From positions 1-64,000 of the forward strand of contig PLYO01000014.1 of the NCBI GenBank assembly GCA_003151825.1: 64,000 bases of DNA, in the 5' to 3' direction. Each line of letters starts with the position of its first letter. The stretch's first letter is position 1. Positions 40,780 through 49,795 of this stretch are shown in pieces. A program made the position numbers and the translations under genes. The notes beneath the pieces are model-generated. The model saw only the letters and a list, made by a program, of their open reading frames with translations, did not search any database and was not told the DNA's origin. The DNA is from Ignavibacteriota bacterium (GTDB lineage Bacteria > Bacteroidota > Ignavibacteria > Palsa-1295).

Positions 40780-41234
40780 GAAAGAAAAATATTACGTTCT
40801 GTTTCCGACGTTACTCGTATATAAACATGAATTGCACTGGCCGGGATAAGCCCATCAATCCGTTCCGGCCATTCGATGATCGTCGCGGCGTGCTCAGGAT
40901 ACAGATAATCCTCGACGCCCAATTCGAGCAGCTCTTCCGGCTTTTCGAAGCGGTAACAATCCAAGTGATACAAGGCGCGTAGGTCGGTGCTTCCAGCCCG
41001 ACCTACGATTTCAAATTCATTCGCGAGCGCAAACGTCGGCGAGGTAAGTTCCCGCTCGTCGATGCCGAGCGAGCCGGCGATGCCTTTGATAAAATGCGTC
41101 TTCCCCGCGCCCAACTCGCCATGCACGCACACGACCGCGCCCGCGCGGATATAGTTTGCGCCAAATTCTTCGCCAAAGCGAATTGTCTCCGCTTCCGAAC
41201 GGCTGATCCATTGTATGCCGGTTACATGGGTCAT
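40761..41234 (-). CDS. tsaE: tRNA threonylcarbamoyladenosine biosynthesis ATPase TsaE
   Basis: 157 residues from ATG 41234, which overlaps the alr stop as ATGA. Walker A HGELGAGKTHFIKG, then LTSPTFALANEFE, LYHLDCYRF and IIEWPERI are the TsaE hallmarks. Two repeat-derived features: an in-frame insertion of about 10 residues (IVGRAGSTDLR) from a GTAGGTCGG palindrome (40979-41006) between the EFE strand and LYHLD, and a C-terminus (SSLRGA plus stop) contributed by the MITE at 40661-40779. The core catalytic motifs are intact. A long upstream frame to 41540 is non-coding overlap with alr. Confidence 0.93.
   Translation of the reverse strand: MTHVTGIQWISRSEAETIRFGEEFGANYIRAGAVVCVHGELGAGKTHFIKGIAGSLGIDERELTSPTFALANEFEIVGRAGSTDLRALYHLDCYRFEKPEELLELGVEDYLYPEHAATIIEWPERIDGLIPASAIHVYIRVTSETERNIFLSSLRGA
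40979..41006. repeat. Coding palindrome in tsaE, GTAGGTCGG family
   Basis: GTAGGTCGG (40979-40987) and CCGACCTAC (40998-41006) with a 10-nt centre. A related sequence occurs at about 46276-46300 in the non-coding repeat region. Confidence 0.88.
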
Positions 41235-42355
41235 ACCGGAACTCTCGGCACGCGGGCCGCGATGCCGCTCACGATTTCGTAGGGAATCGTTCCTATCGCA
41301 TTGGCGAGCGACCACGCATCCATCGTGCCGTTCGTGACCGAAATCAATTCTACCCGATCGCCAATTTTCACATCGTCTTCTCCCACATCGAGCATCACCT
41401 GATCCATGCTGATGGTGCCAACGACGGGATATGTTTTCTCCCCGATCATAGCCCGGGCGCGGCCCGTGAGCAGGCGCGGATAGCCATCGCCATAGCCGAT
41501 GGGAACGGTCGCGATGCGCGTCGCGCGCGCGGCGTGCCATTGAAGATTATAGCTCACGCCCTCGCCCGCCTTAATATGCTTCACCAGCACGACCGAACTC
41601 ACCAGCGCCAGACACGCTTGCAACTCCTCGCCAAATTGCTCCTGCAATTCCAAGCTCGGCGCATAACCATAGAGCATAATGCCGGGACGCACCATATCGA
41701 ATGCCGATTCCTTCGGCGCTTGCAGGATTGCGCCGCTGTTGGCCGCATGGACGAGCGGAATGAGAATCCCCGCGCCCCGTGCCTCGCGCACGACGGCATC
41801 GAACGTAGTGAGTTGTTTGCGAAAAAAGGTTTGGTCCAGCTCCTCGCTCGTTGCAAAGTGGGTGTAGAGTCCGATGAGTTCGATGTCTTTGCGATGCGCT
41901 TCGATCGCGCGCAGAAACGGAATGGCGTCCTCCGGCTCGACGCCCATCCGCCGCATTCCGGTATCGACTTTCAGATGCACGCGCGCGCGCTCGCCAAACG
42001 CGGCGGCACGCGCGGCGATGGCGTCTAAGGAACCTAAATCCGAAAGCGTAAAATCGAGCTGGTGCTCGAGAAAGGTATCGATTTCATCCGGCGCGGCGCC
42101 GGTAAGGACAAGAATAGGCAGCCCGCCGCGCCGCGCCAAACGCCGGAGCCACGCGCCTTCTTCTTCCGTCGCCACGCCAAAGGCGTCGATTTCTTCACTC
42201 TGGATGGCCGCGCGCGCGATAATATCGAGGCCATGACCGTAGGCATTTGCCTTCACGATCGGCATAATGCGCGCCCGCTCCCCCACCTGCTTGCGGACAA
42301 GCCGCAGGTTGTTCAGGAATCGCTCCGTATGTATTTCCGCGCGGGTGGGTCTCAT
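41231..42355 (-). CDS. alr: Alanine racemase
   Basis: 374 residues, PLP-dependent fold III enzyme giving D-alanine for peptidoglycan. The PLP Lys is in IVKANAYGHG (residues 33-42). HLKVDTGMRRMG, MVRPGIMLYG, YNLQWHA, IGYGDGYPR and GTISMDQVMLDV contain the catalytic Tyr and cofactor contacts. The stop codon overlaps the tsaE start (ATGA), so the two are translationally coupled. Confidence 0.96.
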   Translation of the reverse strand: MRPTRAEIHTERFLNNLRLVRKQVGERARIMPIVKANAYGHGLDIIARAAIQSEEIDAFGVATEEEGAWLRRLARRGGLPILVLTGAAPDEIDTFLEHQLDFTLSDLGSLDAIAARAAAFGERARVHLKVDTGMRRMGVEPEDAIPFLRAIEAHRKDIELIGLYTHFATSEELDQTFFRKQLTTFDAVVREARGAGILIPLVHAANSGAILQAPKESAFDMVRPGIMLYGYAPSLELQEQFGEELQACLALVSSVVLVKHIKAGEGVSYNLQWHAARATRIATVPIGYGDGYPRLLTGRARAMIGEKTYPVVGTISMDQVMLDVGEDDVKIGDRVELISVTNGTMDAWSLANAIGTIPYEIVSGIAARVPRVPV

Positions 42356-42368
42356 GTTTCACCGATAA

Positions 42369-42391
42369 CAATGGAAGGGGGAATCTCATTG
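42369..42391. repeat. Short palindromic repeat before alr (copy 1)
   Basis: CAATGGAAGGGGGAATCTCATTG, 14 bp before the alr start on the minus strand. A close copy lies at 47946-47968 at the same distance from the Omp85-like gene start. Confidence 0.75.
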
Positions 42392-42493
42392 CGGGCACCA
42401 TCTTGGGAAATGATGAATTAGGAATGACGAATGATGAATGGTAACGTTCTTTCCCAAATCCTGTTCTCATCCTTTTAATCCTGTAAATCCTGG

Positions 42494-44107
42494 TTGAATA
42501 AACTCTATTTCGGCGACAACCTCGATATTCTCCGCGAACACATTGCGGATGAATCGGTCGATCTCATTTATCTCGATCCGCCGTTTAATTCGAAGCGCGA
42601 TTATTCCGTACTCTTCAAAACGCCGAAGGGACACGAGTCCGACGCGCAGATCACCGCGTTCGAGGACTCCTGGCATTGGGGAGAGCAGGCCGAGCGCGAG
42701 TTCAACGAACTCCTACATTGCAACAATACCGACGTGGCCGAGATGATGCTCGCCTTGCGAAAGTTCCTGAAGGAGAACGACATGATGGCCTATCTCACCA
42801 TGATGGCCAACCGACTGCTGGAACTCCACCGCGTGCTCAAACCCACCGGCTCGCTCTATCTCCATTGCGACCCGACGGCAAGCCATTATTTGAAGATTAT
42901 TTTGGATGGCGTTTTTGGACATGCGAATTTTAAGAACGAGATAATCTGGAAACGTGTGGGCGCAAAAGGCAACGTCCAGCGAAAGTTTGGTGCCATTCAC
43001 GATGTGCTCCTTTGCTATCCAAAGAAAATTGGAACGGAGCTATGGAATCAACTCTATAGACCACTCGACCCCGTCTATGTAGAAAACATGTACCGTTATA
43101 AAGACGCTGACGGGCGAAGGTATAGAATAGACAATCTAACTGCCCCTATGTCGAGGGCATCGAAGGGACAAATTTACGAGTGGCGCGGTAAGCGACCGCC
43201 ATCAACGCGATGCTGGGTCTATAATAAAGAGGCGATGGAACAGCTTGAGAAAGATGGCAGAATAATTTATTCGAAGAATGATTATCCAAACTACAAGCGA
43301 TATTTAGATGAGAACCCGGGCGAGAAGTTACCAGACGTTTGGGACGACATTCAGAATGCGATGGGAGTTGAGTTCCTCGGCTATCCAACCCAAAAACCAC
43401 TCGCGCTTCTGGAACGAATCATCAAAGCATCGTCGAACGAGGGCGATGTGGTGCTCGATCCGTTTTGCGGATGCGGGACGGCGGTTCATGCCGCGCAAAA
43501 GCTCGGAAGGCAGTGGATCGGCATAGACATCACGCACCTCGCCATTTCGCTCATCGAAAAACGGCTGAAGGATGCGTTCCCAGGCATTACATTCGAGATC
43601 GAAGGCACGCCGAAAGACGTGGATGGCGCGCGCGACCTGGCCTTGCGCGATAAATATCAGTTCCAGTGGTGGGCCTGTTCGCTTGTGAACGCCGCGCCCT
43701 ATCAGGGCAAGAAGAAAGGAGCCGACTCCGGCATTGACGGACTCATCTTTTTCCACGACGATAAAACGGGCGCGAAGAAGATCGTCGTCTCGGTCAAGGG
43801 CGGCGAGAACGTATCGGTCGCGATGGTCCGCGATTTCGCGCATGTGATCGAACGCGAACAAGCCGCGATGGGATTTTTTGTCACGCTCGCCGAACCCACG
43901 GGCCCGATGTCGAAAGAATCGGTCGCCTTCGGCTTCTACGACGAACCGCGCTTCGGCGCCGAATACCCGAAGCTCCAAATCCTCACCATCGAAGGATTGA
44001 TGTCGGGCACCGAGCGTCCACGGTATCCGGATTTGACGCTGGGGAGATCGACGTTCAAACGCGCACAAATCGAGGATGTGAGCGGGGAGCAGGGGAAATT
44101 ATTGTAA
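42494..44107 (+). CDS. Site-specific DNA methyltransferase with C-terminal nuclease-like domain
   Basis: 537 residues from TTG 42494. Beta-class amino-methyltransferase order: motif IV DPPF at 28-31, target-recognition region in the middle, then SAM motif I DPFCGCGT at 321-328 after QKPLALLERIIKAS. The product should be N6-methyladenine or N4-methylcytosine. The C-terminal 130 residues (ADSGIDGLIFF...KKIVVSVKGG...VRDFAHVIEREQAAMGFFVTL) resemble a restriction-endonuclease-like fold, but the usual acidic residue before the Lys is Ser (SVK), so cleavage activity is doubtful. The start codon lies within a repeat (ATCCTGGTTGA). An AT-rich gene follows 7 bp later. Confidence 0.88.
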   Translation: MNKLYFGDNLDILREHIADESVDLIYLDPPFNSKRDYSVLFKTPKGHESDAQITAFEDSWHWGEQAEREFNELLHCNNTDVAEMMLALRKFLKENDMMAYLTMMANRLLELHRVLKPTGSLYLHCDPTASHYLKIILDGVFGHANFKNEIIWKRVGAKGNVQRKFGAIHDVLLCYPKKIGTELWNQLYRPLDPVYVENMYRYKDADGRRYRIDNLTAPMSRASKGQIYEWRGKRPPSTRCWVYNKEAMEQLEKDGRIIYSKNDYPNYKRYLDENPGEKLPDVWDDIQNAMGVEFLGYPTQKPLALLERIIKASSNEGDVVLDPFCGCGTAVHAAQKLGRQWIGIDITHLAISLIEKRLKDAFPGITFEIEGTPKDVDGARDLALRDKYQFQWWACSLVNAAPYQGKKKGADSGIDGLIFFHDDKTGAKKIVVSVKGGENVSVAMVRDFAHVIEREQAAMGFFVTLAEPTGPMSKESVAFGFYDEPRFGAEYPKLQILTIEGLMSGTERPRYPDLTLGRSTFKRAQIEDVSGEQGKLL

Positions 44108-44114
44108 GAAACAG

Positions 44115-45644
44115 ATGGAATATCAATCAGAAAAAGATGCACGTCAGGGATGGCGTATCTCGGCTTTTTGGATCAAATTCGCAAACTCTTTGCCAGAGTG
44201 GACTACCCGAATTTGGCCGAAAGGCTTTCCATATATACGCATGGATGACATCGGTTACGAACTGAATGTGGATTTAAACGGAAGAGAAACACCAGGTGAT
44301 CCTAAGAATGATAATGTAAAACTTGATTCGCTTTTTCTTTGGGAGGCATATTTCACAGACGATTTTGATAAACTTGTAGCGGGTCTCAAAAAGAAGTTTC
44401 CAAGCGTTGAATTTGGCGAAGGGGTTTTTGACAAAGTACGCCGATTACAAGATGATGATACCAGATTTGGTGGATTGCAATTAGGATTCTTGACACCAGA
44501 CAAGTTTGGTATGTTCAATGAAACATCAAAATATTTAAGGAATGTCAAACTAACTTTTCAAAAATTCACTCCATCTCTTTCCATAATTATCTTTGAGCTA
44601 CACTTAACCGATGAATTTCAGAAGCAATTAAAGATTATTAGGGATACCGAGTGGAAACATCGCGTCACATTCAGATCTCTTTGGCCCATGCCTTCTGCCG
44701 GCGCTTATTCGGTAATGAGTTCTGGTACAGTTACCACATTTGAAGTGTGGTCTTTTCTTGATTCAATTCGAAGACAATTCGAAAAAGGATTATTAGATTT
44801 TTTAGGTGGGTATTACCTCTCTCGGGGATCCGAATTCGGATATCCGAAACTACCATGCATCATTAATTATAGAGTTGCTACAACGGACATTGAAACAGAC
44901 AGTTTTGACGAATGCGTCAAAAACTCAGCGGGAAGTTTGGGCACATTAGGTATTGACTTACTGCATTTCTATTGGGATAGGTTTCATGCATTTGCTCTCT
45001 ATAATGGTATATTCATGCGAAAGAATGTGTATCCATTATTGACCTTTAGTGATCGGTTGAAAGCAGTCCTAAGTAGGCCTGAAAATAAGAATCGGCACGA
45101 AAGTTCTGTTGAAGAACAATTGATTCGCTTCCTACTAAGAAGTGTGCCCTTGCTCGATCTTGCTGGGGCACTTTTCGAAGATTCTCAAAAACATAATAAG
45201 AAGATTAGTTTGATAGTCAGACGAAAATTCCTATTTCGTATCAGGCCCTTGCTTCAAAATAGTTTAAAAACTCAACTTACATTGGCACAATTAAGAAGAA
45301 TTCAGCGAGAGGTTGAATCATTAAAGAATATGATTGATGATGATTTAAAATATCAAAGCAAATGGGAAGCGGTTCCAAATGCTTGGATTGGGGAAGAGTC
45401 AAAGGACATGCTATTAACGCTTGTCCGCATCAGAGACTTGCGCATAGCCAAAGCCGTGGATGTACTTTCGGAGTGCTTCGAAGAGGTTAGAAATAATACT
45501 TCAATACGCAATATTTCTTTTGCTCTTCGCTTGACTTCTATCGCTATTCTTATTTCAGCTTGCTCTATTTTAATAAATTCTTCTTGGACGATCAGGAACT
45601 TTTTGAGGATGTTCTTTCATACCGTCATAAAATTAATTACTTAA
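44115..45644 (+). CDS. Unknown AT-rich gene linked to methyltransferase, membrane-tailed
   Basis: 509 residues, no family recognised. It is visibly richer in A+T than all neighbours, so recent acquisition is likely. Residues 1-370 look soluble, with many Phe/Trp/Asp. The last third is basic helical (IRRIQ-type heptads near 390-420). A hydrophobic segment close to the C-terminus (ISFALRLTSIAILISACSILIN) could insert in a membrane. With 7 bp from the methyltransferase stop, it is probably in the same transcript. A protective or defence role is only a guess from this context. Confidence 0.65.
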   Translation: MEYQSEKDARQGWRISAFWIKFANSLPEWTTRIWPKGFPYIRMDDIGYELNVDLNGRETPGDPKNDNVKLDSLFLWEAYFTDDFDKLVAGLKKKFPSVEFGEGVFDKVRRLQDDDTRFGGLQLGFLTPDKFGMFNETSKYLRNVKLTFQKFTPSLSIIIFELHLTDEFQKQLKIIRDTEWKHRVTFRSLWPMPSAGAYSVMSSGTVTTFEVWSFLDSIRRQFEKGLLDFLGGYYLSRGSEFGYPKLPCIINYRVATTDIETDSFDECVKNSAGSLGTLGIDLLHFYWDRFHAFALYNGIFMRKNVYPLLTFSDRLKAVLSRPENKNRHESSVEEQLIRFLLRSVPLLDLAGALFEDSQKHNKKISLIVRRKFLFRIRPLLQNSLKTQLTLAQLRRIQREVESLKNMIDDDLKYQSKWEAVPNAWIGEESKDMLLTLVRIRDLRIAKAVDVLSECFEEVRNNTSIRNISFALRLTSIAILISACSILINSSWTIRNFLRMFFHTVIKLIT

Positions 45645-45656
45645 CTATTTCCTATT

Positions 45657-46238
45657 CTGCTTCCCCCCGCGCGGATTGTGCCGTCCCCCCCAGTCAAGCT
45701 GAGGGCAGTCGTGCCTCTTGAGCAGCGGCGCGGCGGTCCGCGGCGGCGGGTGCCCTCTGGGCCGCATCCTCTCTCCAGCGCCAGCCCTCGGCCAGATCGG
45801 GGAGAATGTCTGAACTATGATTTATGTGATTCGTGTGATTGGCTCGATGATTGGCGCAGCATGGAAATCATGTCTCAATCAAAATAATCACACGAATCAT
45901 AGTTTAGACAATGGGCTGCGGGTACTTCGTGGCTCCGCCACTTGGGGCTGCTTCCCCTCGCGCGGATTGTACCGTCCCCACAGTCAAGCTGCGGGCAGTC
46001 GTGCCTCTTGAGCAGCGGCGCGGCGGTCCGCCGCAGCGGATGCCCTCTGGGCCGCATCCTCTCTCCAGCGCCAGCCCTCGGCCAGATCGGGGAGAATGTC
46101 TGAACTATGATCCTTCGACAAGCTCAGGACAAGCTTATGTGATTCGTGTGATTGGCTCGATGATTGGCGCAGCATGGAAATCATGTCTCAATCAAAATAA
46201 TCACACGAATCATAGTTCAGACAATGGGCTGCGGGTAC
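45657..46238. repeat. Direct repeat block of about 270-290 bp, two copies
   Basis: Copy one is 45657-45925 and copy two 45948-46238, nearly identical. Each contains an inverted repeat with arms GAACTATGATTTATGTGATT and AATCACACGAATCATAGTT-like sequence. Copy two carries an extra TCCTTCGACAAGCTCAGGAC (46111-46130), and a variant of the same 20-mer follows at 46240-46259. Frames here show no coding signature. Confidence 0.88.
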
Positions 46239-46344
46239 ATCCTTCGGCAAGCTCAGGACGGCTCCGCCACTTGGGGGTCGGGCTGGAAGCACCGACCTAC
46301 GCAAGGAAGCATCGTCCCCAACGGCAAAATTGGTGATTTTAGGC

Positions 46345-46729
46345 TAATTTGAGCAATTTAGATGATAAATAACGAAAATCTTATGATACTGTGAAACATT
46401 TTTGATATTTATGCGTAGTATCTGCCTGCGAGCGTTGAGAGTGTACGCAGACCGCTGCCAGTACAGGCATGTCTGATCCCTGCACATGGATGAGATTCGC
46501 TTAAAATGCGATGATTGGCTCACGCGATGACCCCTCATCCACTGAAATCAAATGGCGCACTGGGGGCGATCGAAAAGTCCTGGGCGGGTCTACCCTTAGC
46601 TTGGGGGACATCGATTGCCGGAGTTCCTTGAAAATGTATTGTGGCCTGTTGTAGTGTACTCTATGGCGGGTCATACAAAAATCGGCACCCATTCGGCAAA
46701 GGGCAGGCTCTATTTCATTTGGAAAGCCA
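46345..46729. other. Gene-free stretch, nothing recognised
   Basis: About 385 bp between the repeat block and the Omp85-like gene. Only short frames without recognisable products, no clear terminator and no promoter. It may be the eroded edge of the accessory patch. Confidence 0.6.
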
Positions 46730-47932
46730 TCAAAACGCTTCCAGAAGAGAGAGATACAACGCCTTCACGTCGGCCCCGACGCCGTAATCGGCGCGGACAT
46801 TGAGATGCTCCTCGGGCACGACAAGGAAACGAAGGCCTATGCCCGCCGAAGGATGAATGCCGTGCGTAGTGAAGTCCGAAATCACATGTCCGACTTCCCC
46901 GCCGCCAGCAAATACAACACCACCGATGCGCCACCAAATCGGGAAGCGATATTCGGTCTGGAGAAGCATTACATTGTTTTCCCGAAAGCGGAGCAGATAG
47001 TATCCGCGAATTTTAGAGTCGCCGCCCAGACCCTCCATCTCGTAAAAGGGTTGATCGCCATTTACGAACTGGGCATAAAACTGAGCAGCGAGCGTTTGAT
47101 CTTTGGCAATTGGAATAAATCGGCGGAGATCGAGCGTATATCGGCTGAATGTGAAACTGCTGCCGAGCGCATGGCCAAAAAACTCGGCTTCGAGATCCTC
47201 GTACTGCCCTTTTTGTGTGGAATAAATATTATCGCGGGTATCGACGAGCACGATCGCTCCGAGGCCATTGGAATTTCCGCCGCGCGCTCCGGGCTCCTGG
47301 CCATTGGCAATACGGCCGCCCGAGTCAGACTTGAGTATCCCATCGTACCGGAATTCCCCCTCGATTCCGGCATTAAATCCCTCGCCGGTCAGGCTACGCG
47401 AAAGATTTTTCGTGAAGATGAAATCCGTTCCGCGCATGACGGGAGTATAGTTATCGATCCGCGTGGCGGGACTGTAATTACCGACGCCGTAAAAATCGAG
47501 CGGATATTGTTCATAGTGGAACCCACCGCTCAAATGATAGTCATGATTAAAATAGAGATCGTAGAGAATGCCAATAAAAAATTGGTGCTTCTCCGCATAC
47601 ATCGTGCCCCCGGAAACGTCCGAAGGCAGCGTTCGGAGACCGCCGATGTCCGCCGGGAGAGTATCGTGGGAGAGATGGAAATAATAAAATCCGACGAGGC
47701 CGCCGGCCCATTCCGTTTCAGGAGCGTATTGCACATAAGGCGCGCCTGCAAAGCCGCTCTTCGAGAGGGAATCGCGTGTGATCTTCGTCAGCGAATCGCT
47801 GGCGGCCTTCAAGGAAGAATCGCGGGCGATCTTCCGAGCGCTGTCGGGCGTCTGTGCAGTCGCAGGAACGGTGAGGATGAGGCATGCCGCGATAACGAAG
47901 GCACCCGAATAATAAGAGGCGGTAGGTTTCAT
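46730..47932 (-). CDS. Omp85/BamA-family barrel protein without POTRA domains
   Basis: 400 residues. Signal peptide (AFVIAACLILTVPATAQ), then a short Ser/Asp/Lys-rich linker and a 16-strand-type barrel. Family signatures are VLVDTRDN about 230 residues in, GGDSKIRGYYLLRFRENN (the conserved RGY loop) and a C-terminal strand ending in Phe. It lacks N-terminal POTRA repeats, so it is not BamA itself; similar short proteins are patatin- or surface-antigen-type Omp85 members. Probably an outer-membrane insertion or transport pore. Confidence 0.85.
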   Translation of the reverse strand: MKPTASYYSGAFVIAACLILTVPATAQTPDSARKIARDSSLKAASDSLTKITRDSLSKSGFAGAPYVQYAPETEWAGGLVGFYYFHLSHDTLPADIGGLRTLPSDVSGGTMYAEKHQFFIGILYDLYFNHDYHLSGGFHYEQYPLDFYGVGNYSPATRIDNYTPVMRGTDFIFTKNLSRSLTGEGFNAGIEGEFRYDGILKSDSGGRIANGQEPGARGGNSNGLGAIVLVDTRDNIYSTQKGQYEDLEAEFFGHALGSSFTFSRYTLDLRRFIPIAKDQTLAAQFYAQFVNGDQPFYEMEGLGGDSKIRGYYLLRFRENNVMLLQTEYRFPIWWRIGGVVFAGGGEVGHVISDFTTHGIHPSAGIGLRFLVVPEEHLNVRADYGVGADVKALYLSLLEAF

Positions 47933-47945
47933 GCTCCGCGAATAA

Positions 47946-47968
47946 CAATGAAGGAGGGAATCTCATTG
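47946..47968. repeat. Short palindromic repeat before the Omp85-like gene (copy 2)
   Basis: CAATGAAGGAGGGAATCTCATTG, 14 bp from the start codon on the minus strand, matching the copy before alr at 42369-42391. Confidence 0.75.
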
Positions 47969-48248
47969 CGGAGAATCCTCACTGCCAAGCAGTCTGAATT
48001 GCCCCTCAAAAGGTTCGACACCTACGTAAACAATAGTTGTCGTCTAAAAAACGATACTAACTCACCAAAACGCTCGCGCTTTTGCGTGACCCGCTTATTG
48101 GAATTGGGATGAAATAGCCTCTTTCATGAAAACTCCGAAAAACATGGTGAATTATTCATAATATTTTTTTGTAACCCAAGCGACCCGGTGCGTTTTAAAC
48201 AATGGGAGGATTTACGTTCTCTCTTAACTTTTTACAAAGGAGTACATT

Positions 48249-49739
48249 ATGCCGAGTTTCTCTGTCGGTCTTTCTCGTGTTTTTTCTTCTATTCGTTCTC
48301 GCCGCGTAGCGCCATACTTGCTGCTTCCCGTCGCGCTGCTCGCGATGGTGAGCTTTGTTGCGTTCCGGCATCCTTCGGCGCTTTCGTCGCCGGCGCATAG
48401 CCTTAGCAATCCACTCGTGCTTCCTGCGGGATGGCCTGCGCCGCCGGTTCCGGCGGATAATCCGATCACAGCGGAGAAATTCACGCTTGGCCGTTATCTC
48501 TTCTATGAAACTGCCCTCAGCGGCGACGGCAAAACATCGTGCAGTTCCTGCCACGATGTGTATGTCAGTTTTGCGTCGGCTGGCAGCGCAGGTTCGCATA
48601 GCGGAGCCTTTGGCGTTCAATCGAAACCCGCGCGCATGGTTCCCAGGCTTGAGAATGTCGCTTATGACACCGTGCTTACGTGGGATGGCCACATCCAGAC
48701 GCTCGAAGATCAAGTCGCTATTGCGGTCCAGAAGAAAGGCGATCTTCAGGGCGATACGACCGTCGTCTTTGCCAATCTTGCGGCGATCCCCGCTTACGGA
48801 GTGATGTTCACGCGGGCGTTTGGCGATCCAGCCATCACGCTCGACCGCATTGCAAAAGCGATCGCAACCTTCGAGCGATGCTTTATCAGCGGCAACAGCC
48901 CTTACGATCAATATGTGAGTGGAAATACTTCCGCGATGGATTCCTCGTCCATTCGCGGCATGAATCTCTTTTTCGACACGACAAAGGGGGGAGCCAAATG
49001 CGCTGAATGTCATAATAATCTCGGCAATCAGGGCCTGACATCGGCAAATATCTTTACCGATAATAATTATTATCGGACGGGAACGTTCGAACCATCCCAG
49101 CCGGGAGCCGGATACGGCTTCCCAACTCCAAAAGATTCCAATCTCGATGCCGGCCGCGCGGCTGTTACGGGGGATTCGGCCGACATCGGAAAGTTCCGAA
49201 CCCCGTCGCTTCGGAACGTGGCAATCCGCGGGCCGTATGGCGCGGATGGGACGGTCGGGAGTCTTTTGCAGATCATCGAGAATTATAATGCGGGCGGCGG
49301 CACGTCGTTCGACAGCGGAATTACCACCATTCGAATATCCAATCAAGATCCGCGCATTAAACCGCTGGGTCTCACGAGCGCCCAAATGCTGGATCTCGAA
49401 GCGTTTCTCAACAGCCTGACCGACGTTTCCTTCATTTCGAATCAGGCGTTTCGGGATCCCGGCGCGCCTTCGATCGTGGAGGACGGCTACGTTATCGCCA
49501 ATAATCTTTCGCTGTATCCGAATCCATCGACGGGAGTCGTCAACATTGAGTGCCCGGATTTCACCGGCTCGACCAATGCAAGCCTGATCTCCGAAAACGG
49601 AGCAACGGTCTGGCGACAAACGCTTAACTCGGATGGCAAGCTGCGGCTCGATTTCTCCGGTGTTGCGAACGGCTCTTATCGGCTCGTTCTTCATTCGAGC
49701 GATGCGCGGCAAACGATACCGATTGTTCTTCAACATTAA
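48249..49739 (+). CDS. Di-haem cytochrome c peroxidase (MauG family) with T9SS tail
   Basis: 496 residues. N-terminal signal or anchor (PYLLLPVALLAMVSFVAF), then a peroxidase with two haem c sites, CSSCH at 98-102 and CAECH at 251-255, and the family segments LGRYLFYETALSGDGKTSC, MVPRLENVAYD and FRTPSLRNVAIRGPYGADGTV. From about residue 415 there is a type A T9SS sorting domain (LSLYPNPSTGVVNIE ... GSYRLVLHSSD). It would reduce H2O2 or oxidise a partner outside the cell. AAAGGAG lies 8 bp before the ATG. A terminator follows. Confidence 0.92.
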   Translation: MPSFSVGLSRVFSSIRSRRVAPYLLLPVALLAMVSFVAFRHPSALSSPAHSLSNPLVLPAGWPAPPVPADNPITAEKFTLGRYLFYETALSGDGKTSCSSCHDVYVSFASAGSAGSHSGAFGVQSKPARMVPRLENVAYDTVLTWDGHIQTLEDQVAIAVQKKGDLQGDTTVVFANLAAIPAYGVMFTRAFGDPAITLDRIAKAIATFERCFISGNSPYDQYVSGNTSAMDSSSIRGMNLFFDTTKGGAKCAECHNNLGNQGLTSANIFTDNNYYRTGTFEPSQPGAGYGFPTPKDSNLDAGRAAVTGDSADIGKFRTPSLRNVAIRGPYGADGTVGSLLQIIENYNAGGGTSFDSGITTIRISNQDPRIKPLGLTSAQMLDLEAFLNSLTDVSFISNQAFRDPGAPSIVEDGYVIANNLSLYPNPSTGVVNIECPDFTGSTNASLISENGATVWRQTLNSDGKLRLDFSGVANGSYRLVLHSSDARQTIPIVLQH

Positions 49740-49758
49740 GAAAGAATTCCTATTTTAT

Positions 49759-49795
49759 AAGGGCGAGTTTCCGTATCGGGATTCTCGCCCTTTTC
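49759..49795 (+). terminator. Rho-independent terminator of the peroxidase gene
   Basis: AAGGGCGAG (49759-49767) and CTCGCCCTT (49784-49792) form a 9-bp stem with a 16-nt loop, followed by T-rich sequence. Confidence 0.85.

Noticed and set aside
41234-41540. Upstream extension of tsaE to 41540
   Set aside because: It lies wholly within alr in another frame; ATG 41234 with an ATGA overlap gives a normal TsaE N-terminus.
45657-46238. CRISPR array
   Set aside because: Only two long direct repeats with no regular short repeats or spacers, and no cas genes in the window.
45678-46352. Several short frames in the duplicated repeat block
   Set aside because: They follow the repeat DNA, differ between copies and have no start signals or family match.
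46501-46692. 63-codon frame as a transposase remnant
   Set aside because: No IS or transposase motif can be recognised and there are no terminal repeats.
46805-48112. A 435-codon open frame antisense to the Omp85-like gene
   Set aside because: It mirrors the coding strand with low-complexity, Arg/Ile-rich sequence and no motif; the opposite strand has a signal peptide and Omp85 signatures.
48195-49736. A 513-codon open frame antisense to the di-haem peroxidase
   Set aside because: The sense strand encodes two CxxCH sites and a T9SS tail; the antisense frame is Arg/Ile-rich noise from biased codon use.
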